From the NCBI RefSeq assembly GCF_008807415.1, contig NZ_CP043626.1:3038001-3102000 (forward strand): a stretch of DNA of 64,000 nt, in the 5' to 3' direction. Origin of the DNA: Pseudomonas denitrificans (nom. rej.). Lineage in GTDB: Bacteria > Pseudomonadota > Gammaproteobacteria > Pseudomonadales > Pseudomonadaceae. Below the pieces are notes generated by a model. It was not told the DNA's origin. It saw only the letters and a program-made list of their open reading frames with translations, and made no database searches. The translations under genes and the position numbers were made by a program. This document shows, one piece after another, positions 36,973 to 46,898 of this stretch; position 1 is the first letter of the stretch; each line of letters begins with the position of its first letter.

Positions 36973-37156
36973 CCCTGCTGGTTGTCGCTGTTATCCGCTC
37001 CGTTTCTGTAGCAACGGAGCTTCTCCGCGAAGCCATCGCGGCGGAATGCGTTCCTCCTCTGGAGTTCTGAAGTCCTACGTGCCTACTGATTGGCACGCCC
37101 TTACCTTGATGTTCGCGAGCAAGCTGCGTCCTGCCGCTGCCACCGGCGGGTGCTTT

Positions 37157-37240
37157 CGTAGGATGGGTCGAGCCTAGACGATACCCATGCTGTCGGTGCG
37201 CCGGATCGATGGGTATCGCTACGCTCCACGCCATCCTACG
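37157..37240. repeat. Imperfect palindromic intergenic repeat (CGTAGGATGGGT family)
   Basis: The left arm starts CGTAGGATGGGTCGAGCCTAGACGATACCCAT and the right arm reads GATGGGTATCGCTACGCTCCACGCCATCCTACG. The two arms are near-perfect reverse complements around a GC-rich centre (37189-37208). The same CGTAGGATGGGT...CCATCCTACG motif is a known dispersed intergenic repeat of Pseudomonas, recalled from memory. Only one copy is in this window. Confidence 0.75.
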
Positions 37241-37310
37241 GTGGCGCTCCATCGTGATGCTGGTGCGGGGCACGGCATGGCCCGCTCCTGCAGGATTCCC
37301 CTCATAGCCG

Positions 37311-37337
37311 AAAAAAAGCCCCGCACGAGGCGGGGCT
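37311..37337 (-). terminator. gdhB terminator
   Basis: On the minus strand AGCCCCGC-CTCGT-GCGGGGCT followed by TTTTTTT, 33 bases past the gdhB stop. Confidence 0.93.
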
Positions 37338-37369
37338 GGAGCATGAAAAGGCTTTAAAGGCGTTGAGCG

Positions 37370-40300
37370 TCAGACCGGGCAGGAGCCCTGCTGATTGCTC
37401 TGCGCCAGGTCGAGCAGCTCGCGGTTGGCCACGGCGTACATGGCGTAGTCGGTGCTGGTGGAAGCCCGCAGCTCGACGAGCATGGCGCGCCAGCGGGCCA
37501 CCATCGGGGCGTGCTGGTCCAGCCAGAGCGCCACGCGCGCATCGATCTCCGCCGGGCCGTCCTGCATCTGCAGCACGGAGACGGTGATCGCCCGCTGCTG
37601 CCAGTCCAGGTCGTCGCGGAAGGCTTCGCGGGCCAGCGCCTGCCAGTTGTTCTCCACCGGCAGGGAGCTGATCTGCTGCAGGTACCAGGTCAGCTCCAGC
37701 TCGCTGCCCAAGGCGAAGTAGGCGCGCGCCACGTCGGCCGGGTCGCGGCCGGTGACGTCCGCCGCTTCGATGATCGGCAGCAGGGTGTAGAGGTGGCTGG
37801 TACCGGCGACCATGCGCGCCAGCAACTCGGGCACGCCAGCGTCGACGTAAGCCTGGTAGCGTGCCTGCCACAGCTCGCGGGTCGGGCCTTCGAGCAGTTC
37901 GTTGAGTTTCAGGCCCAGGGCGGCGATACGCGGGCCGAAGTGCGCGACGTCGCGGGCGGCGTCCTGCTCGTTGCGACGGCTGCGCAGGAACCAGCGGGTC
38001 GCGCGGCGGCCCAGGCGCATCAGTTCGTCCATCAGGGTCAGCTGCACTTCCGCCGGCACCTGATAATCCAGCGCCTCGATCTGGCGGAACCAGTGCGGCA
38101 GATGGAAGACATCACGCACGATAACGTAGGCACCTGCGACGTTCGCCGGCGTCATGCCGGTGGACTCCTTCAGGCGCTGCACGAAGGTGATGCCCATGTG
38201 GTTGATCAGGTCGTTGGCGATCTGCGTGCTGACGATCTCGCGCTTCAGGCGGTGCTTGCGCATGGCCGGGCCGAAGGTGTCGACCAGGGTCTGCGGGAAG
38301 GCCGTCTCCATGTCGCGGGTCAGGTAGTCGTCGTCCGGCACCAGCGAGCCCAGCAGCTGCTCCTTCAGATCGATCTTGCTGTAGGAAATCAGCACGGCCA
38401 ATTCAGCGCGAGTCAGACCCTGTCCGGCAGCGATACGCTCGGCGAGGCCTTCGTCGGTGGGCAGGAATTCCAGCGCGCGGTCCAGCTTGCCGCGGCCTTC
38501 CAGGTCGCTCATCAGGCGCTTGTACTCGGCGATGCGCTCGCGGGCGCGGCGCTCGGCCAGGGATAGCGCCTGGGTCTGCTTGTAGTTGTTGCCCAGCACC
38601 AGGTCGGACACCTGGTCGGTCATTTCCGCCAGCAGCTTGTTGCGCTGCTTGCTGGTCATGTCGCCGGCGGTCACCACCTCGTTGAGCAGGATCTTGATGT
38701 TCACCTCGTGGTCGGAGCAGTCCACACCACCGGCATTGTCGATGAAGTCGGTGTTGCAGGCGCCGCCATTGAGGCCGAACTCGACCCGCGCCAGCTGCGT
38801 CATGCCGAGGTTGCCGCCCTCGCCCACCACTTTCACCCGCAGGTCGCGGCCGTCCACGCGCAGGCCGTCGTTGGCCTTGTCGCCGACGTCGGCATGGGTT
38901 TCATCGCTGGACTTCACGTAGGTGCCGATGCCGCCGTTCCACAGCAGGTCCACCGGCGCCTTGAGCAGCGCGTGGATCAGCTCGGTCGGGGTCAGGCGCT
39001 CGGCGTCGATGTCGAAGCGTGCGCGCACTTCCGGGGTCAGGGTGATGCTCTTGGCGCTGCGCAGGAAGATGCCGCCACCGGCGGAGATCAGCGAGGCGTC
39101 GTAGTCGGCCCAGCTGGAGCGTGGCAGGTTGAACAGGCGCTGGCGCTCGGCAAAGCTCGCCGCCGCATCCGGGTTGGGGTCGAGGAAGATGTGCATGTGG
39201 TTGAACGCGGCAACCATCTGCAGCTTGTCCGACATCAGCAGACCGTTGCCGAACACGTCGCCGGCCATGTCGCCAATACCGATGACGGTCACGTTGTCCT
39301 TCTGCACGTCGATGCCGCGCTCGCGGAAGTGGCGCTGCACCGAGACCCAGCCGCCACGGGCGGTGATGCCCATGCCCTTGTGGTCGTAGCCGGCAGAACC
39401 GCCGGAGGCGAAGGCGTCGCCGAGCCAGAAGTTGTAGTCGGCGGAGATGCCGTTGGCGATGTCGGAGAAGGTCGCGGTGCCCTTGTCCGCCGCCACCACC
39501 AGGTAGGGATCGTCCGGGTCGTGGCGCACCACGTTGGCCGGCGGCACGATCTGGCCTTCCTTGATGTTGTCGGTGATGTCGAGCAGCCCGGAGATGAAGA
39601 TGCGGTAGCAGGCGATGGCCTCGGCCTGGATTTCATCGCGGCTGCCGCCGACCGGCAGGCGGCGCGGGATGAAGCCGCCCTTGGCGCCGGTGGGCACGAT
39701 CACCGCGTTCTTCACCTGCTGCGCCTTCACCAGGCCCAGCACTTCGGTGCGGAAGTCCTCCTCGCGATCGGACCAGCGCAGGCCGCCACGGGCCACGTCG
39801 CCGAAGCGCAGGTGCACGCCTTCCACGCGCGGGCAGTAGACGAAGATTTCGAATTTCGGCGTCGGCCGCGGGATTTCCGGGATGGCCTTGGGGTTGAACT
39901 TGAAGCTGAAGTAGCTCTTGTTCTGCCCGGCGGCGTCCGGCTGGTAGAAGTTGGTGCGCAGGGTGGCCTTGATCAGGTCGAGGTAGCGCCGCAGGATGCG
40001 GTCCTCGTTGAGCACCTGGACATCGTCCAGGGCGGTGAGGATGGCCTGCTCCAGCTTCTGCTGCTTGTCTTCCAGGTCCTCGGCGGTGAGCTTGCGGGCC
40101 AGGTAGAAGCGGGTCTTGAACAGGCGCACCAGTTCGCGGGCGATATCCACATGGGCGTTCAGCGCGCTGGCGATATAGCCCAGGTCGAAGCCCAGGCGAA
40201 TCTGCTTGAGGTAGCGGGCGTAGGCGCGCAGCAGCGCCACGTCGCGCCACGGCAGGCCGGCGGTCAGCACCAGGCGGTTGAAGGCGTCGTTCTCGGCATC

Positions 40301-42232
40301 GCCGTTGACGATGTGGACGAAGGCGTCCTGCAGGGTCTCGTTGAGCTCCTGGATGTTGACGTCCAGGCCTTCGGCGTAGGTGAAGGCGAAGTCATGGATC
40401 CAGTATTCGCGGCCGTTGGTGTGGCGCAGGCGGTAAGGGAACTCCCCGAGCACGCGCAGGCCGAGGTTCTCCAGGATCGGCAGGACGTCGGACAGCGCCA
40501 GCGGCGTGTCGGCGTGGTACAGCTTGCAGTGCAGCTGCTGCTCGCCCTGGGCCAGCGGCTGGTAGAAGCTCATCACCAGCGGGCGGCTTTCGGACAGGCT
40601 GGACAGGTGCTGCAGGTCCACCACCGCGAAGTGCGGGGCGAAGCGTTCGCGGTAGCCCGCCGGGAAGCCTTTCGGGAAATCTTCCAGCAGGTTGTTGCCC
40701 TGCCCTTCGCCGAAGTTCTCCAGCACCAGCGCGGCGTAGTCGTCCTGCCAGGAGCGGCAGGCCTGGATGGCTTCCTGCTCAAGCTGGGCGGCGTCGACGT
40801 CGATGCGGTTCTTCGGATCGACGCGCAGGATGAACTGCACGCGGGCCAGGGTGGATTCGGAGAAGAAGGTCCAGAACTCGCAGTCGCTGGCCTTCAGGCG
40901 CTCCATCAGCACCTGCTGGATCTTCATCCGCGTTTCGGTGGAATAGATGTCGCGCGGCACATAGGCCAGGCAGTAGGCGAAGCGGCCGTACGGGTCCTTG
41001 CGCAGGAACAGGCGGATCTTGTTGCGTTCCTGGATCTGCACGATGGACATGGCGGTGTTGTACAGCTCGTCCACCGGGGTCTGGAACAGGTCGTCGCGCG
41101 GCAGCACCTCGAGGATCTGCGCCAGCTCCTTGCCCAGGTGCGCCTTGCTGTCGAAGCCGGAGTTCTTCAGCACCGCAGCGACCTTGCCACGGATGAACGG
41201 GATGTCGAACACGCTCTCGGCGTAGACCGCCGAGGTGTACAGGCCGAGGAAGCGGAACTCGCGGACGACCTTGCCCTTGGCATCGATTTCGCGGATCGAA
41301 ACGTAGTCCGGGTAGGCCGGACGGTGCACGCGGCTGGGCTGCGAGGCCTTGGCGAAGGACAGCAGCACCGGCTCGCGCAGGTACGCGACCGCGTAATCCT
41401 CGATGTGCAGGTCGTCCTTGTTCAGACCGGCGCGCAGGGTGCGGGTCAGGCCGAGGAAGGCCTTCTCGTCGTACACCAGGTGGCCGCCGTCGGCCTCTTC
41501 CTGCACGGTGAATTCTTCATAGCCGAGGAAGGTGAAGTGGTTGTCCAGCAGCCATTCGAGGAAGGCGCGCACCTCGGCGGTCTCTTCCGCGCGGGCCTTC
41601 GCCTTGGACTTGCCCAGCCAGGCCAGCAGCTCTTCAGCCTTGGTGCGCATGGCCGGGAAGTCGGCGACGGCCAGGCGGACTTCGCCGAGCACGTCCAGCA
41701 GGGCCTTCTCCAAGGTGCGCAGTTCGCCGGCCTGGGAGACACGGTCGATCTCCAGGTACATCAGCGATTCCTGGTGCACGTCCTTGCCGGTGCTGTTCTT
41801 CGGCAGGATTTCCAGCAGCTCGCCCTTGGCGTTGCGACGCACGCTGAGCACGTTGGTCTGCAGGGTGTGGATGCTGTAGCCGCGGCGGTTCAGCTCCATG
41901 CGCACCGAGTCGACCAGGAACGGCTGGTCGGGGTGCAGCACCTGCACGGCCGTGTGGGTGGACTGCCAGCCGTGCTTTTCGTAATCGGGGTTGTACACCG
42001 CCACTTCGGGCTGGGCGGGGTCGAAGCGTTCCAACAGGCGCCAGGAAGACAAGGTGCAGCCGACCAGGTCGGACAACCTGCGCTGGGTCAATTCGTCGAG
42101 GGAGATGAAGCCGAAGAACTGCTCGGCGAACAGGGCCACTTGTGGCAGACCCTTGTCGTCGACGTGCTGCGCCAGGGCCGCTTTCAGTTGTTGCTGGAAG
42201 TCGGCTTTGCTGGCTGCGGTGAAGAACGCCAT
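37370..42232 (-). CDS. gdhB: NAD-specific glutamate dehydrogenase (large, about 180 kDa type)
   Basis: 1620 residues, the length of P. aeruginosa GdhB (PA3068). The N-terminal region of several hundred residues (with ACT-like segments) precedes the catalytic dehydrogenase domain. Catalytic part visible as RFGDVARGGLRWSDREEDFRTEVLGLVKAQQVKNAVIVPTGAKGGF (substrate Lys and glycine-rich loop), then VIGIGDMAGDVFGNGLL (NAD-binding) and NAGGVDCSDHEVNIKILL. Oxidatively deaminates glutamate to 2-oxoglutarate with NAD, feeding arginine/glutamate catabolism. ATG at 42230-42232 gives MAFFTAASKADFQQQ; the longer reading adds 16 residues. The opposite strand has a 1319-codon open frame that is only a shadow. 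Confidence 0.96.
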   Translation of the reverse strand: MAFFTAASKADFQQQLKAALAQHVDDKGLPQVALFAEQFFGFISLDELTQRRLSDLVGCTLSSWRLLERFDPAQPEVAVYNPDYEKHGWQSTHTAVQVLHPDQPFLVDSVRMELNRRGYSIHTLQTNVLSVRRNAKGELLEILPKNSTGKDVHQESLMYLEIDRVSQAGELRTLEKALLDVLGEVRLAVADFPAMRTKAEELLAWLGKSKAKARAEETAEVRAFLEWLLDNHFTFLGYEEFTVQEEADGGHLVYDEKAFLGLTRTLRAGLNKDDLHIEDYAVAYLREPVLLSFAKASQPSRVHRPAYPDYVSIREIDAKGKVVREFRFLGLYTSAVYAESVFDIPFIRGKVAAVLKNSGFDSKAHLGKELAQILEVLPRDDLFQTPVDELYNTAMSIVQIQERNKIRLFLRKDPYGRFAYCLAYVPRDIYSTETRMKIQQVLMERLKASDCEFWTFFSESTLARVQFILRVDPKNRIDVDAAQLEQEAIQACRSWQDDYAALVLENFGEGQGNNLLEDFPKGFPAGYRERFAPHFAVVDLQHLSSLSESRPLVMSFYQPLAQGEQQLHCKLYHADTPLALSDVLPILENLGLRVLGEFPYRLRHTNGREYWIHDFAFTYAEGLDVNIQELNETLQDAFVHIVNGDAENDAFNRLVLTAGLPWRDVALLRAYARYLKQIRLGFDLGYIASALNAHVDIARELVRLFKTRFYLARKLTAEDLEDKQQKLEQAILTALDDVQVLNEDRILRRYLDLIKATLRTNFYQPDAAGQNKSYFSFKFNPKAIPEIPRPTPKFEIFVYCPRVEGVHLRFGDVARGGLRWSDREEDFRTEVLGLVKAQQVKNAVIVPTGAKGGFIPRRLPVGGSRDEIQAEAIACYRIFISGLLDITDNIKEGQIVPPANVVRHDPDDPYLVVAADKGTATFSDIANGISADYNFWLGDAFASGGSAGYDHKGMGITARGGWVSVQRHFRERGIDVQKDNVTVIGIGDMAGDVFGNGLLMSDKLQMVAAFNHMHIFLDPNPDAAASFAERQRLFNLPRSSWADYDASLISAGGGIFLRSAKSITLTPEVRARFDIDAERLTPTELIHALLKAPVDLLWNGGIGTYVKSSDETHADVGDKANDGLRVDGRDLRVKVVGEGGNLGMTQLARVEFGLNGGACNTDFIDNAGGVDCSDHEVNIKILLNEVVTAGDMTSKQRNKLLAEMTDQVSDLVLGNNYKQTQALSLAERRARERIAEYKRLMSDLEGRGKLDRALEFLPTDEGLAERIAAGQGLTRAELAVLISYSKIDLKEQLLGSLVPDDDYLTRDMETAFPQTLVDTFGPAMRKHRLKREIVSTQIANDLINHMGITFVQRLKESTGMTPANVAGAYVIVRDVFHLPHWFRQIEALDYQVPAEVQLTLMDELMRLGRRATRWFLRSRRNEQDAARDVAHFGPRIAALGLKLNELLEGPTRELWQARYQAYVDAGVPELLARMVAGTSHLYTLLPIIEAADVTGRDPADVARAYFALGSELELTWYLQQISSLPVENNWQALAREAFRDDLDWQQRAITVSVLQMQDGPAEIDARVALWLDQHAPMVARWRAMLVELRASTSTDYAMYAVANRELLDLAQSNQQGSCPV

Positions 42233-42537
42233 GTTGTTACTCCGCTGGGCTCGTTTTGTTGGATTGAGCGTAGAACGCATATCGTCTTGTGTCGGGCCAC
42301 AGGTATAGACGGGCAGTGTGACCCTCGATTGACAGCCCCGACCGGGCGGTCACCGATCCCACCGAGCTTATCGGGAGTCACCCGGCGCTGGCTTACGGGG
42401 CTGCGACATATTCGGTCAACGGCATGCAGGCGCCATGTCCACGCAGAGACGACCGATTTCGCAGTACGATCGTTCCGCATCTGCCGCAGGAAATATCAAA
42501 GCGCTATCATGGCGATTCCTGCCCTGGAACGGACGCC
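42233..42537. other. 305-base divergent promoter region, gdhB / DUF1353 gene
   Basis: No gene or clear hairpin. GACC-GGGC-GGTC (about 42339-42350) is the only short inverted repeat noticed. Must contain the promoters of both flanking genes. Confidence 0.5.
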
Positions 42538-43410
42538 ATGCAACGCCACCCGCCCCTGCACCGCCCATTGCTGCGCCACCTGGACAACCTGCTGGTCACC
42601 CTGCTGGGCGTGGCGCTGCTGGTGCTGGCCTGGATGTTCCTTGACGAGGCTGTGCGGCCGCTGCTGATTGGAGCAGTCCCGGTCTATCTCGGCGTACTGC
42701 TGCCGCGCATCGTCGGCCGCGACGAGCGCCTGCGCCGTGTCGAAGCCGCGCGCGAGCGTTCGGTGGCCGAATGGGGCTTCTGCAGCCGCGACCGCAACGG
42801 CCCGTGGATCAACTACATCGACTTCCCGCTGGTCTGCGAGGACCCGGTCTTCGACGGCCGCTTCTTCTATAGCGAGTGGCTGGTGGTTCACGACGGCCGC
42901 ATCATCATCAACCCCGGCCCCGCCAGCGTGGACCTCGCTGCCGGTACCGTGGGCTACGACTTCGGCTGCACCCGCACCTACGCCTGGGACGGCTGTTCGC
43001 CGAAAGTGCCGTTCTTCTGGATCGCCACCATCGGTACGCCGGACTGGTGGGAACACCTGGAAAGCGTGCAGTGCCTGCGCCATGGCCAGCAGAAGGAGCG
43101 CGTGATGTTCTGGCCGGTTGCGCACCACGCCAGCCTGGTGCATGACGCGCTGTACCAGTTCCTCAACGTTGCCCCGGTGACCAAGGCCGAGGCGGACGAG
43201 CTGTTCCACCGCATGCTGTTGCGCGCCGGCATGCCGCGCCTGGTGGCCTGGGTCTACCGCTTCGCGGTGGTCCATGGCGGCGCGCGCGAGATGCGCCGCC
43301 AGCGCAACCCCAATACCTCACTGCGCTGCCTGACCCCACTGCCCGGCCTCGAAGTCCATCGGGAACCACTAGCGCCGCACAAGGCTCGAAGCGCAGCGCT
43401 GCAAGAGTGA
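42538..43410 (+). CDS. DUF1353-containing membrane protein
   Basis: 290 residues. Two N-terminal hydrophobic segments (about 17-36 and 40-58: LLVTLLGVALLVLAWMFL, LLIGAVPVYLGVLLPRIV), then a soluble domain with FDGRFFYSEWLVVHDGRIIINPGPASVDLAAG and a typical DUF1353 core HHASLVHDALYQFLN...KAEADELFHRMLLRAGMPRLVAWVYRFAVVHGG. The His/Asp pattern suggests metal or catalytic use but no activity is known. ATG at 42538 was chosen because it opens on the membrane segment; earlier in-frame starts exist. Divergent from gdhB, 61 bases before moxR. PA3069-like. Confidence 0.78.
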   Translation: MQRHPPLHRPLLRHLDNLLVTLLGVALLVLAWMFLDEAVRPLLIGAVPVYLGVLLPRIVGRDERLRRVEAARERSVAEWGFCSRDRNGPWINYIDFPLVCEDPVFDGRFFYSEWLVVHDGRIIINPGPASVDLAAGTVGYDFGCTRTYAWDGCSPKVPFFWIATIGTPDWWEHLESVQCLRHGQQKERVMFWPVAHHASLVHDALYQFLNVAPVTKAEADELFHRMLLRAGMPRLVAWVYRFAVVHGGAREMRRQRNPNTSLRCLTPLPGLEVHREPLAPHKARSAALQE

Positions 43411-43471
43411 CGGCCGATGCAGTAAAGTAGGCGGCCCGACAGCCCCACCCTTCGTCCAGGAAATCCACGCG

Positions 43472-44431
<960 letters not shown>

Positions 44432-44432
44432 C

Positions 44433-45377
44433 ATGCACAACGTCCTGGCGCCCGGCGTGGCCGTCTCGCTCGGCGAGCTGATCGAGATCCGTCACCGCCT
44501 GCGCGAAGTCCAGCTGTTCTCGACGCCCTCGCGGCGCAGCCCGTTGATCGGCCTGCACCACTCGCGCCTGCGCGGCCGCGGCGTGGACTTCGACCAGGTG
44601 CGCGTCTACCAGGCCGGCGACGACGTGCGAACCATCGACTGGCGCGTCACCGCGCGCACCCAGGAGCCGCACACCAAGCTGTTCCATGAGGAACGCGAGC
44701 GTCCGGTGTTCGTGCTGGTCGAGCAGAGCGCCCGGCTGTTCTTCGGCTCCGGCCTGTGCTTCAAGTCCGTACTCGCCGCCCGCGCCGCCGCCTTCGTCGG
44801 CTGGGCCGCGCTGGCGCACAATGACCGCATTGGCGGGCTGGTGTTCACCGACAGCGAATGCCACGAGATCAAGCCACGGCGCAGCAAGCAGAGCCTGCTG
44901 CAGTTGTTCAACCTGATCGTGCGCGCCAACAACGCCCTGCTCGCCGGCTCCAACCTCAGCCACACTGGCGACGGCTTCGGCATGGCCCTGCGCCGCGCCC
45001 GCGAGGTGCTGCGCCCCGGCAGCCTGATCATGGTGATGTGCGACGAGCGCGCGCTCAGTGACGTCGCCGAGCAACAGCTGTCCCTGCTGGCGCGCCACAC
45101 CGACCTGGTGATGTTGCCGGTGTCCGACCCGCTCGACCATGCCCTGCCCGCCGCCGGCCTGTTGAGGTTCGCCGAGGGTCAGGCGCAGCTGGAACTGGAC
45201 ACCCACATCGACGAGCAACGCCTGGCCTACCGCGCCCTTGGCGAAGCGCGCCGCGAACGCTGGCAGCGCCTCGCCCTGCGCCTTGGCGTGCCGCTGCTGC
45301 CGCTGACCACCCAGGAAGAACTGGTGGAACAACTGCGCAACCTGCTGGAACAGCACCAGCCGGGCTACGCGAAATGA
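44433..45377 (+). CDS. DUF58 domain protein of the Bat operon
   Basis: 314 residues. DUF58 core HHSRLRGRGVDFDQVRVYQAGDDVRTIDWRVTARTQEPHTKLFHEERERPVFVLVE is diagnostic (G-x-D-x-R-x-IDW), followed by a VWA-like C-terminal region. Starts one base after the moxR stop. Partner of MoxR in many operons. Probably cytoplasmic; role unknown. PA3071-like. Confidence 0.92.
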   Translation: MHNVLAPGVAVSLGELIEIRHRLREVQLFSTPSRRSPLIGLHHSRLRGRGVDFDQVRVYQAGDDVRTIDWRVTARTQEPHTKLFHEERERPVFVLVEQSARLFFGSGLCFKSVLAARAAAFVGWAALAHNDRIGGLVFTDSECHEIKPRRSKQSLLQLFNLIVRANNALLAGSNLSHTGDGFGMALRRAREVLRPGSLIMVMCDERALSDVAEQQLSLLARHTDLVMLPVSDPLDHALPAAGLLRFAEGQAQLELDTHIDEQRLAYRALGEARRERWQRLALRLGVPLLPLTTQEELVEQLRNLLEQHQPGYAK

Positions 45378-45871
45378 ATCCCCTCGACCAGCTGCAACCG
45401 CTGATCGAACCCGCTGCGGTGCCCTGGTGGCCGCCGGCGCCGGGCTGGTGGCTGCTCGCCGCGCTGGTGCCGCTGCTGCTCTGGGGGCTCTGGCGCAACC
45501 GCCAGCGCTGGCTGCCCAGGCGCAAGGCCAAGGTGGTTGCCGAGGTGGCACTGGACCCGCTGCGCGAAGCCGCGCTGGAGGAACTCAAGCGCCTGCCACG
45601 CCCTTACGACCGCGCGCCGGCCGGCCCCTGGCTGCAATCGCTCAATGGCCTGCTCAAGCGCCTGTCGCGCGCCCGCTGGCCGGAGAGCCACAGCCATACC
45701 CTGAGCGGCCGCGCCTGGCTGGCCTTCCTCGATACGCGCTGCCCGGCCGCCGGCCTGACCCGCTGGATGATCCTGGTGGAAGGCGGCTACCGCGCCGAGT
45801 GCAAGCTGGACGACAAGGCCATCGACGGCCTCGCTGCATCGGTGGAAACCTGGGTGCGCAAGCATGTTTGA
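45374..45871 (+). CDS. DUF4381 domain membrane protein
   Basis: 165 residues. An N-terminal PPAPGWWLLAALVPLLLWGLW segment forms a single membrane helix; the rest has RLPRPYDRAPAGPWLQSLNGLLKRLSRARWPE and SGRAWLAFLDTRCPA. This is the DUF4381 protein always found between DUF58 and the first VWA gene. ATGA overlap with the DUF58 stop (TGA 45375-45377). Inner membrane; function unknown. PA3072-like. Confidence 0.9.
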   Translation: MNPLDQLQPLIEPAAVPWWPPAPGWWLLAALVPLLLWGLWRNRQRWLPRRKAKVVAEVALDPLREAALEELKRLPRPYDRAPAGPWLQSLNGLLKRLSRARWPESHSHTLSGRAWLAFLDTRCPAAGLTRWMILVEGGYRAECKLDDKAIDGLAASVETWVRKHV

Positions 45872-46898
45872 GTTCGCCTGGCCCTGGATCTTCCTGCTCG
45901 CCCCGCTGCCCTGGGTGATGCGCTTCATCCTGCCGCCGGCCGACAACGGCGAGGCGGCGATCAAGGTCAGCTTCCTCAAGGAACTCGAAGGCCTCGCCGG
46001 CCGCCGTGCCCGCGCACGCCTACCGGCGTGGCGCCAGCAGGCGCCCTTCGCCCTGCTCTGGCTCTGCCTGCTGCTGGCCGCCGCGCGCCCGCAGTGGGTC
46101 GGCGAGCCGCTGCCGATCCCGGCCACCGGCCGCGACCTGCTGGTGGCGGTCGACGTCTCCGGCTCGATGGATTACGCCGACATGACCTGGGACGGCGCGC
46201 AAGTCAGCCGCCTCGACCTGGTAAAGAAACTCTTCGGCGACTTCATCGAGGGCCGCCGGGGCGATCGTGTCGGATTGATTCTGTTCGGTACCCGCGCCTA
46301 CCTGCAGGCGCCGCTGACCTTCGACCGCCACACCGTGCGCATCTGGCTGGACGAGGCGCTGATCGGCATCGCCGGCAAGGACACCGCCCTAGGCGACGCC
46401 ATCGGCCTGGCGGTCAAGCGCCTGCGCCAGCGCCCGGCCGAGAGCCGCGTGCTGGTACTGATCACCGACGGCGCGAACACCGCCGGCGAGATTTCCCCGC
46501 AGACCGCCGCCAAACTCGCTGCCGAAGAACAGGTGAAGGTCTACACCATCGGTATCGGCGCCGATCCCAAACAGGGCGGCGTCGCCGGGCTGTTCGGCCT
46601 CAATCCGGGGCTGGACCTGGACGAACCGACGCTCAAGGCCATCGCCGAAAGCACCGGCGGCGAATACTTCCGTGCGCGCAACGGTGAAGAGCTGCAACGC
46701 ATCTCCGACAGCCTCGACCAGCTCGAACCGGTGGAACAGAAGCCGACCCAGGCACGCCCGGCCATCGCGCTGTACCGTTGGCCGCTGCTGCTGGCCCTGC
46801 TGATCAGCGCGGCGCTGGTCGTCGGAACGTTGTGGCCGCCCGAGGACTGGCGCTGGCCGGCCTGGATGGCGCGTCTGCAGAAGGAGCGCCGGCCATGA
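45864..46898 (+). CDS. batA: BatA-like VWA-domain membrane protein
   Basis: 344 residues. N-terminal membrane segment(s) FEFAWPWIFLLAPLPWVMRF and FALLWLCLLLAAARPQWV, VWA domain with intact MIDAS DVSGSMDYADM (about residue 96), and TDGANTAGE. C-terminal membrane helix LLLALLISAALVVGTLW. Overlaps the DUF4381 gene by 8 bases. BatA-like proteins in Bacteroides and Leptospira are linked to oxygen/oxidative stress tolerance; in Pseudomonas the role is inferred. PA3073-like. Confidence 0.93.
   Translation: MFEFAWPWIFLLAPLPWVMRFILPPADNGEAAIKVSFLKELEGLAGRRARARLPAWRQQAPFALLWLCLLLAAARPQWVGEPLPIPATGRDLLVAVDVSGSMDYADMTWDGAQVSRLDLVKKLFGDFIEGRRGDRVGLILFGTRAYLQAPLTFDRHTVRIWLDEALIGIAGKDTALGDAIGLAVKRLRQRPAESRVLVLITDGANTAGEISPQTAAKLAAEEQVKVYTIGIGADPKQGGVAGLFGLNPGLDLDEPTLKAIAESTGGEYFRARNGEELQRISDSLDQLEPVEQKPTQARPAIALYRWPLLLALLISAALVVGTLWPPEDWRWPAWMARLQKERRP

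Larger units (their letters stand above)
36973..37369. other. 397-base intergenic region with repeat and gdhB terminator
   Basis: No gene. Contains an imperfect palindromic repeat unit (37157-37240) and the terminator of the leftward gdhB gene (37311-37337), both listed separately. The rest shows nothing. Confidence 0.7.

Noticed and set aside
37090..37106. TTGGCACGCCCTTACCTT, resembling a sigma-54 element
   Set aside because: The -24 half fits but the -12 half reads TTACC instead of TTGC, and no gene follows in that direction.
38708..42667. 1319-codon open frame on the plus strand opposite gdhB
   Set aside because: Shadow frame caused by the GC-rich third positions of gdhB; low-complexity Val/Gly/Gln/His composition, no domain, no ribosome site.
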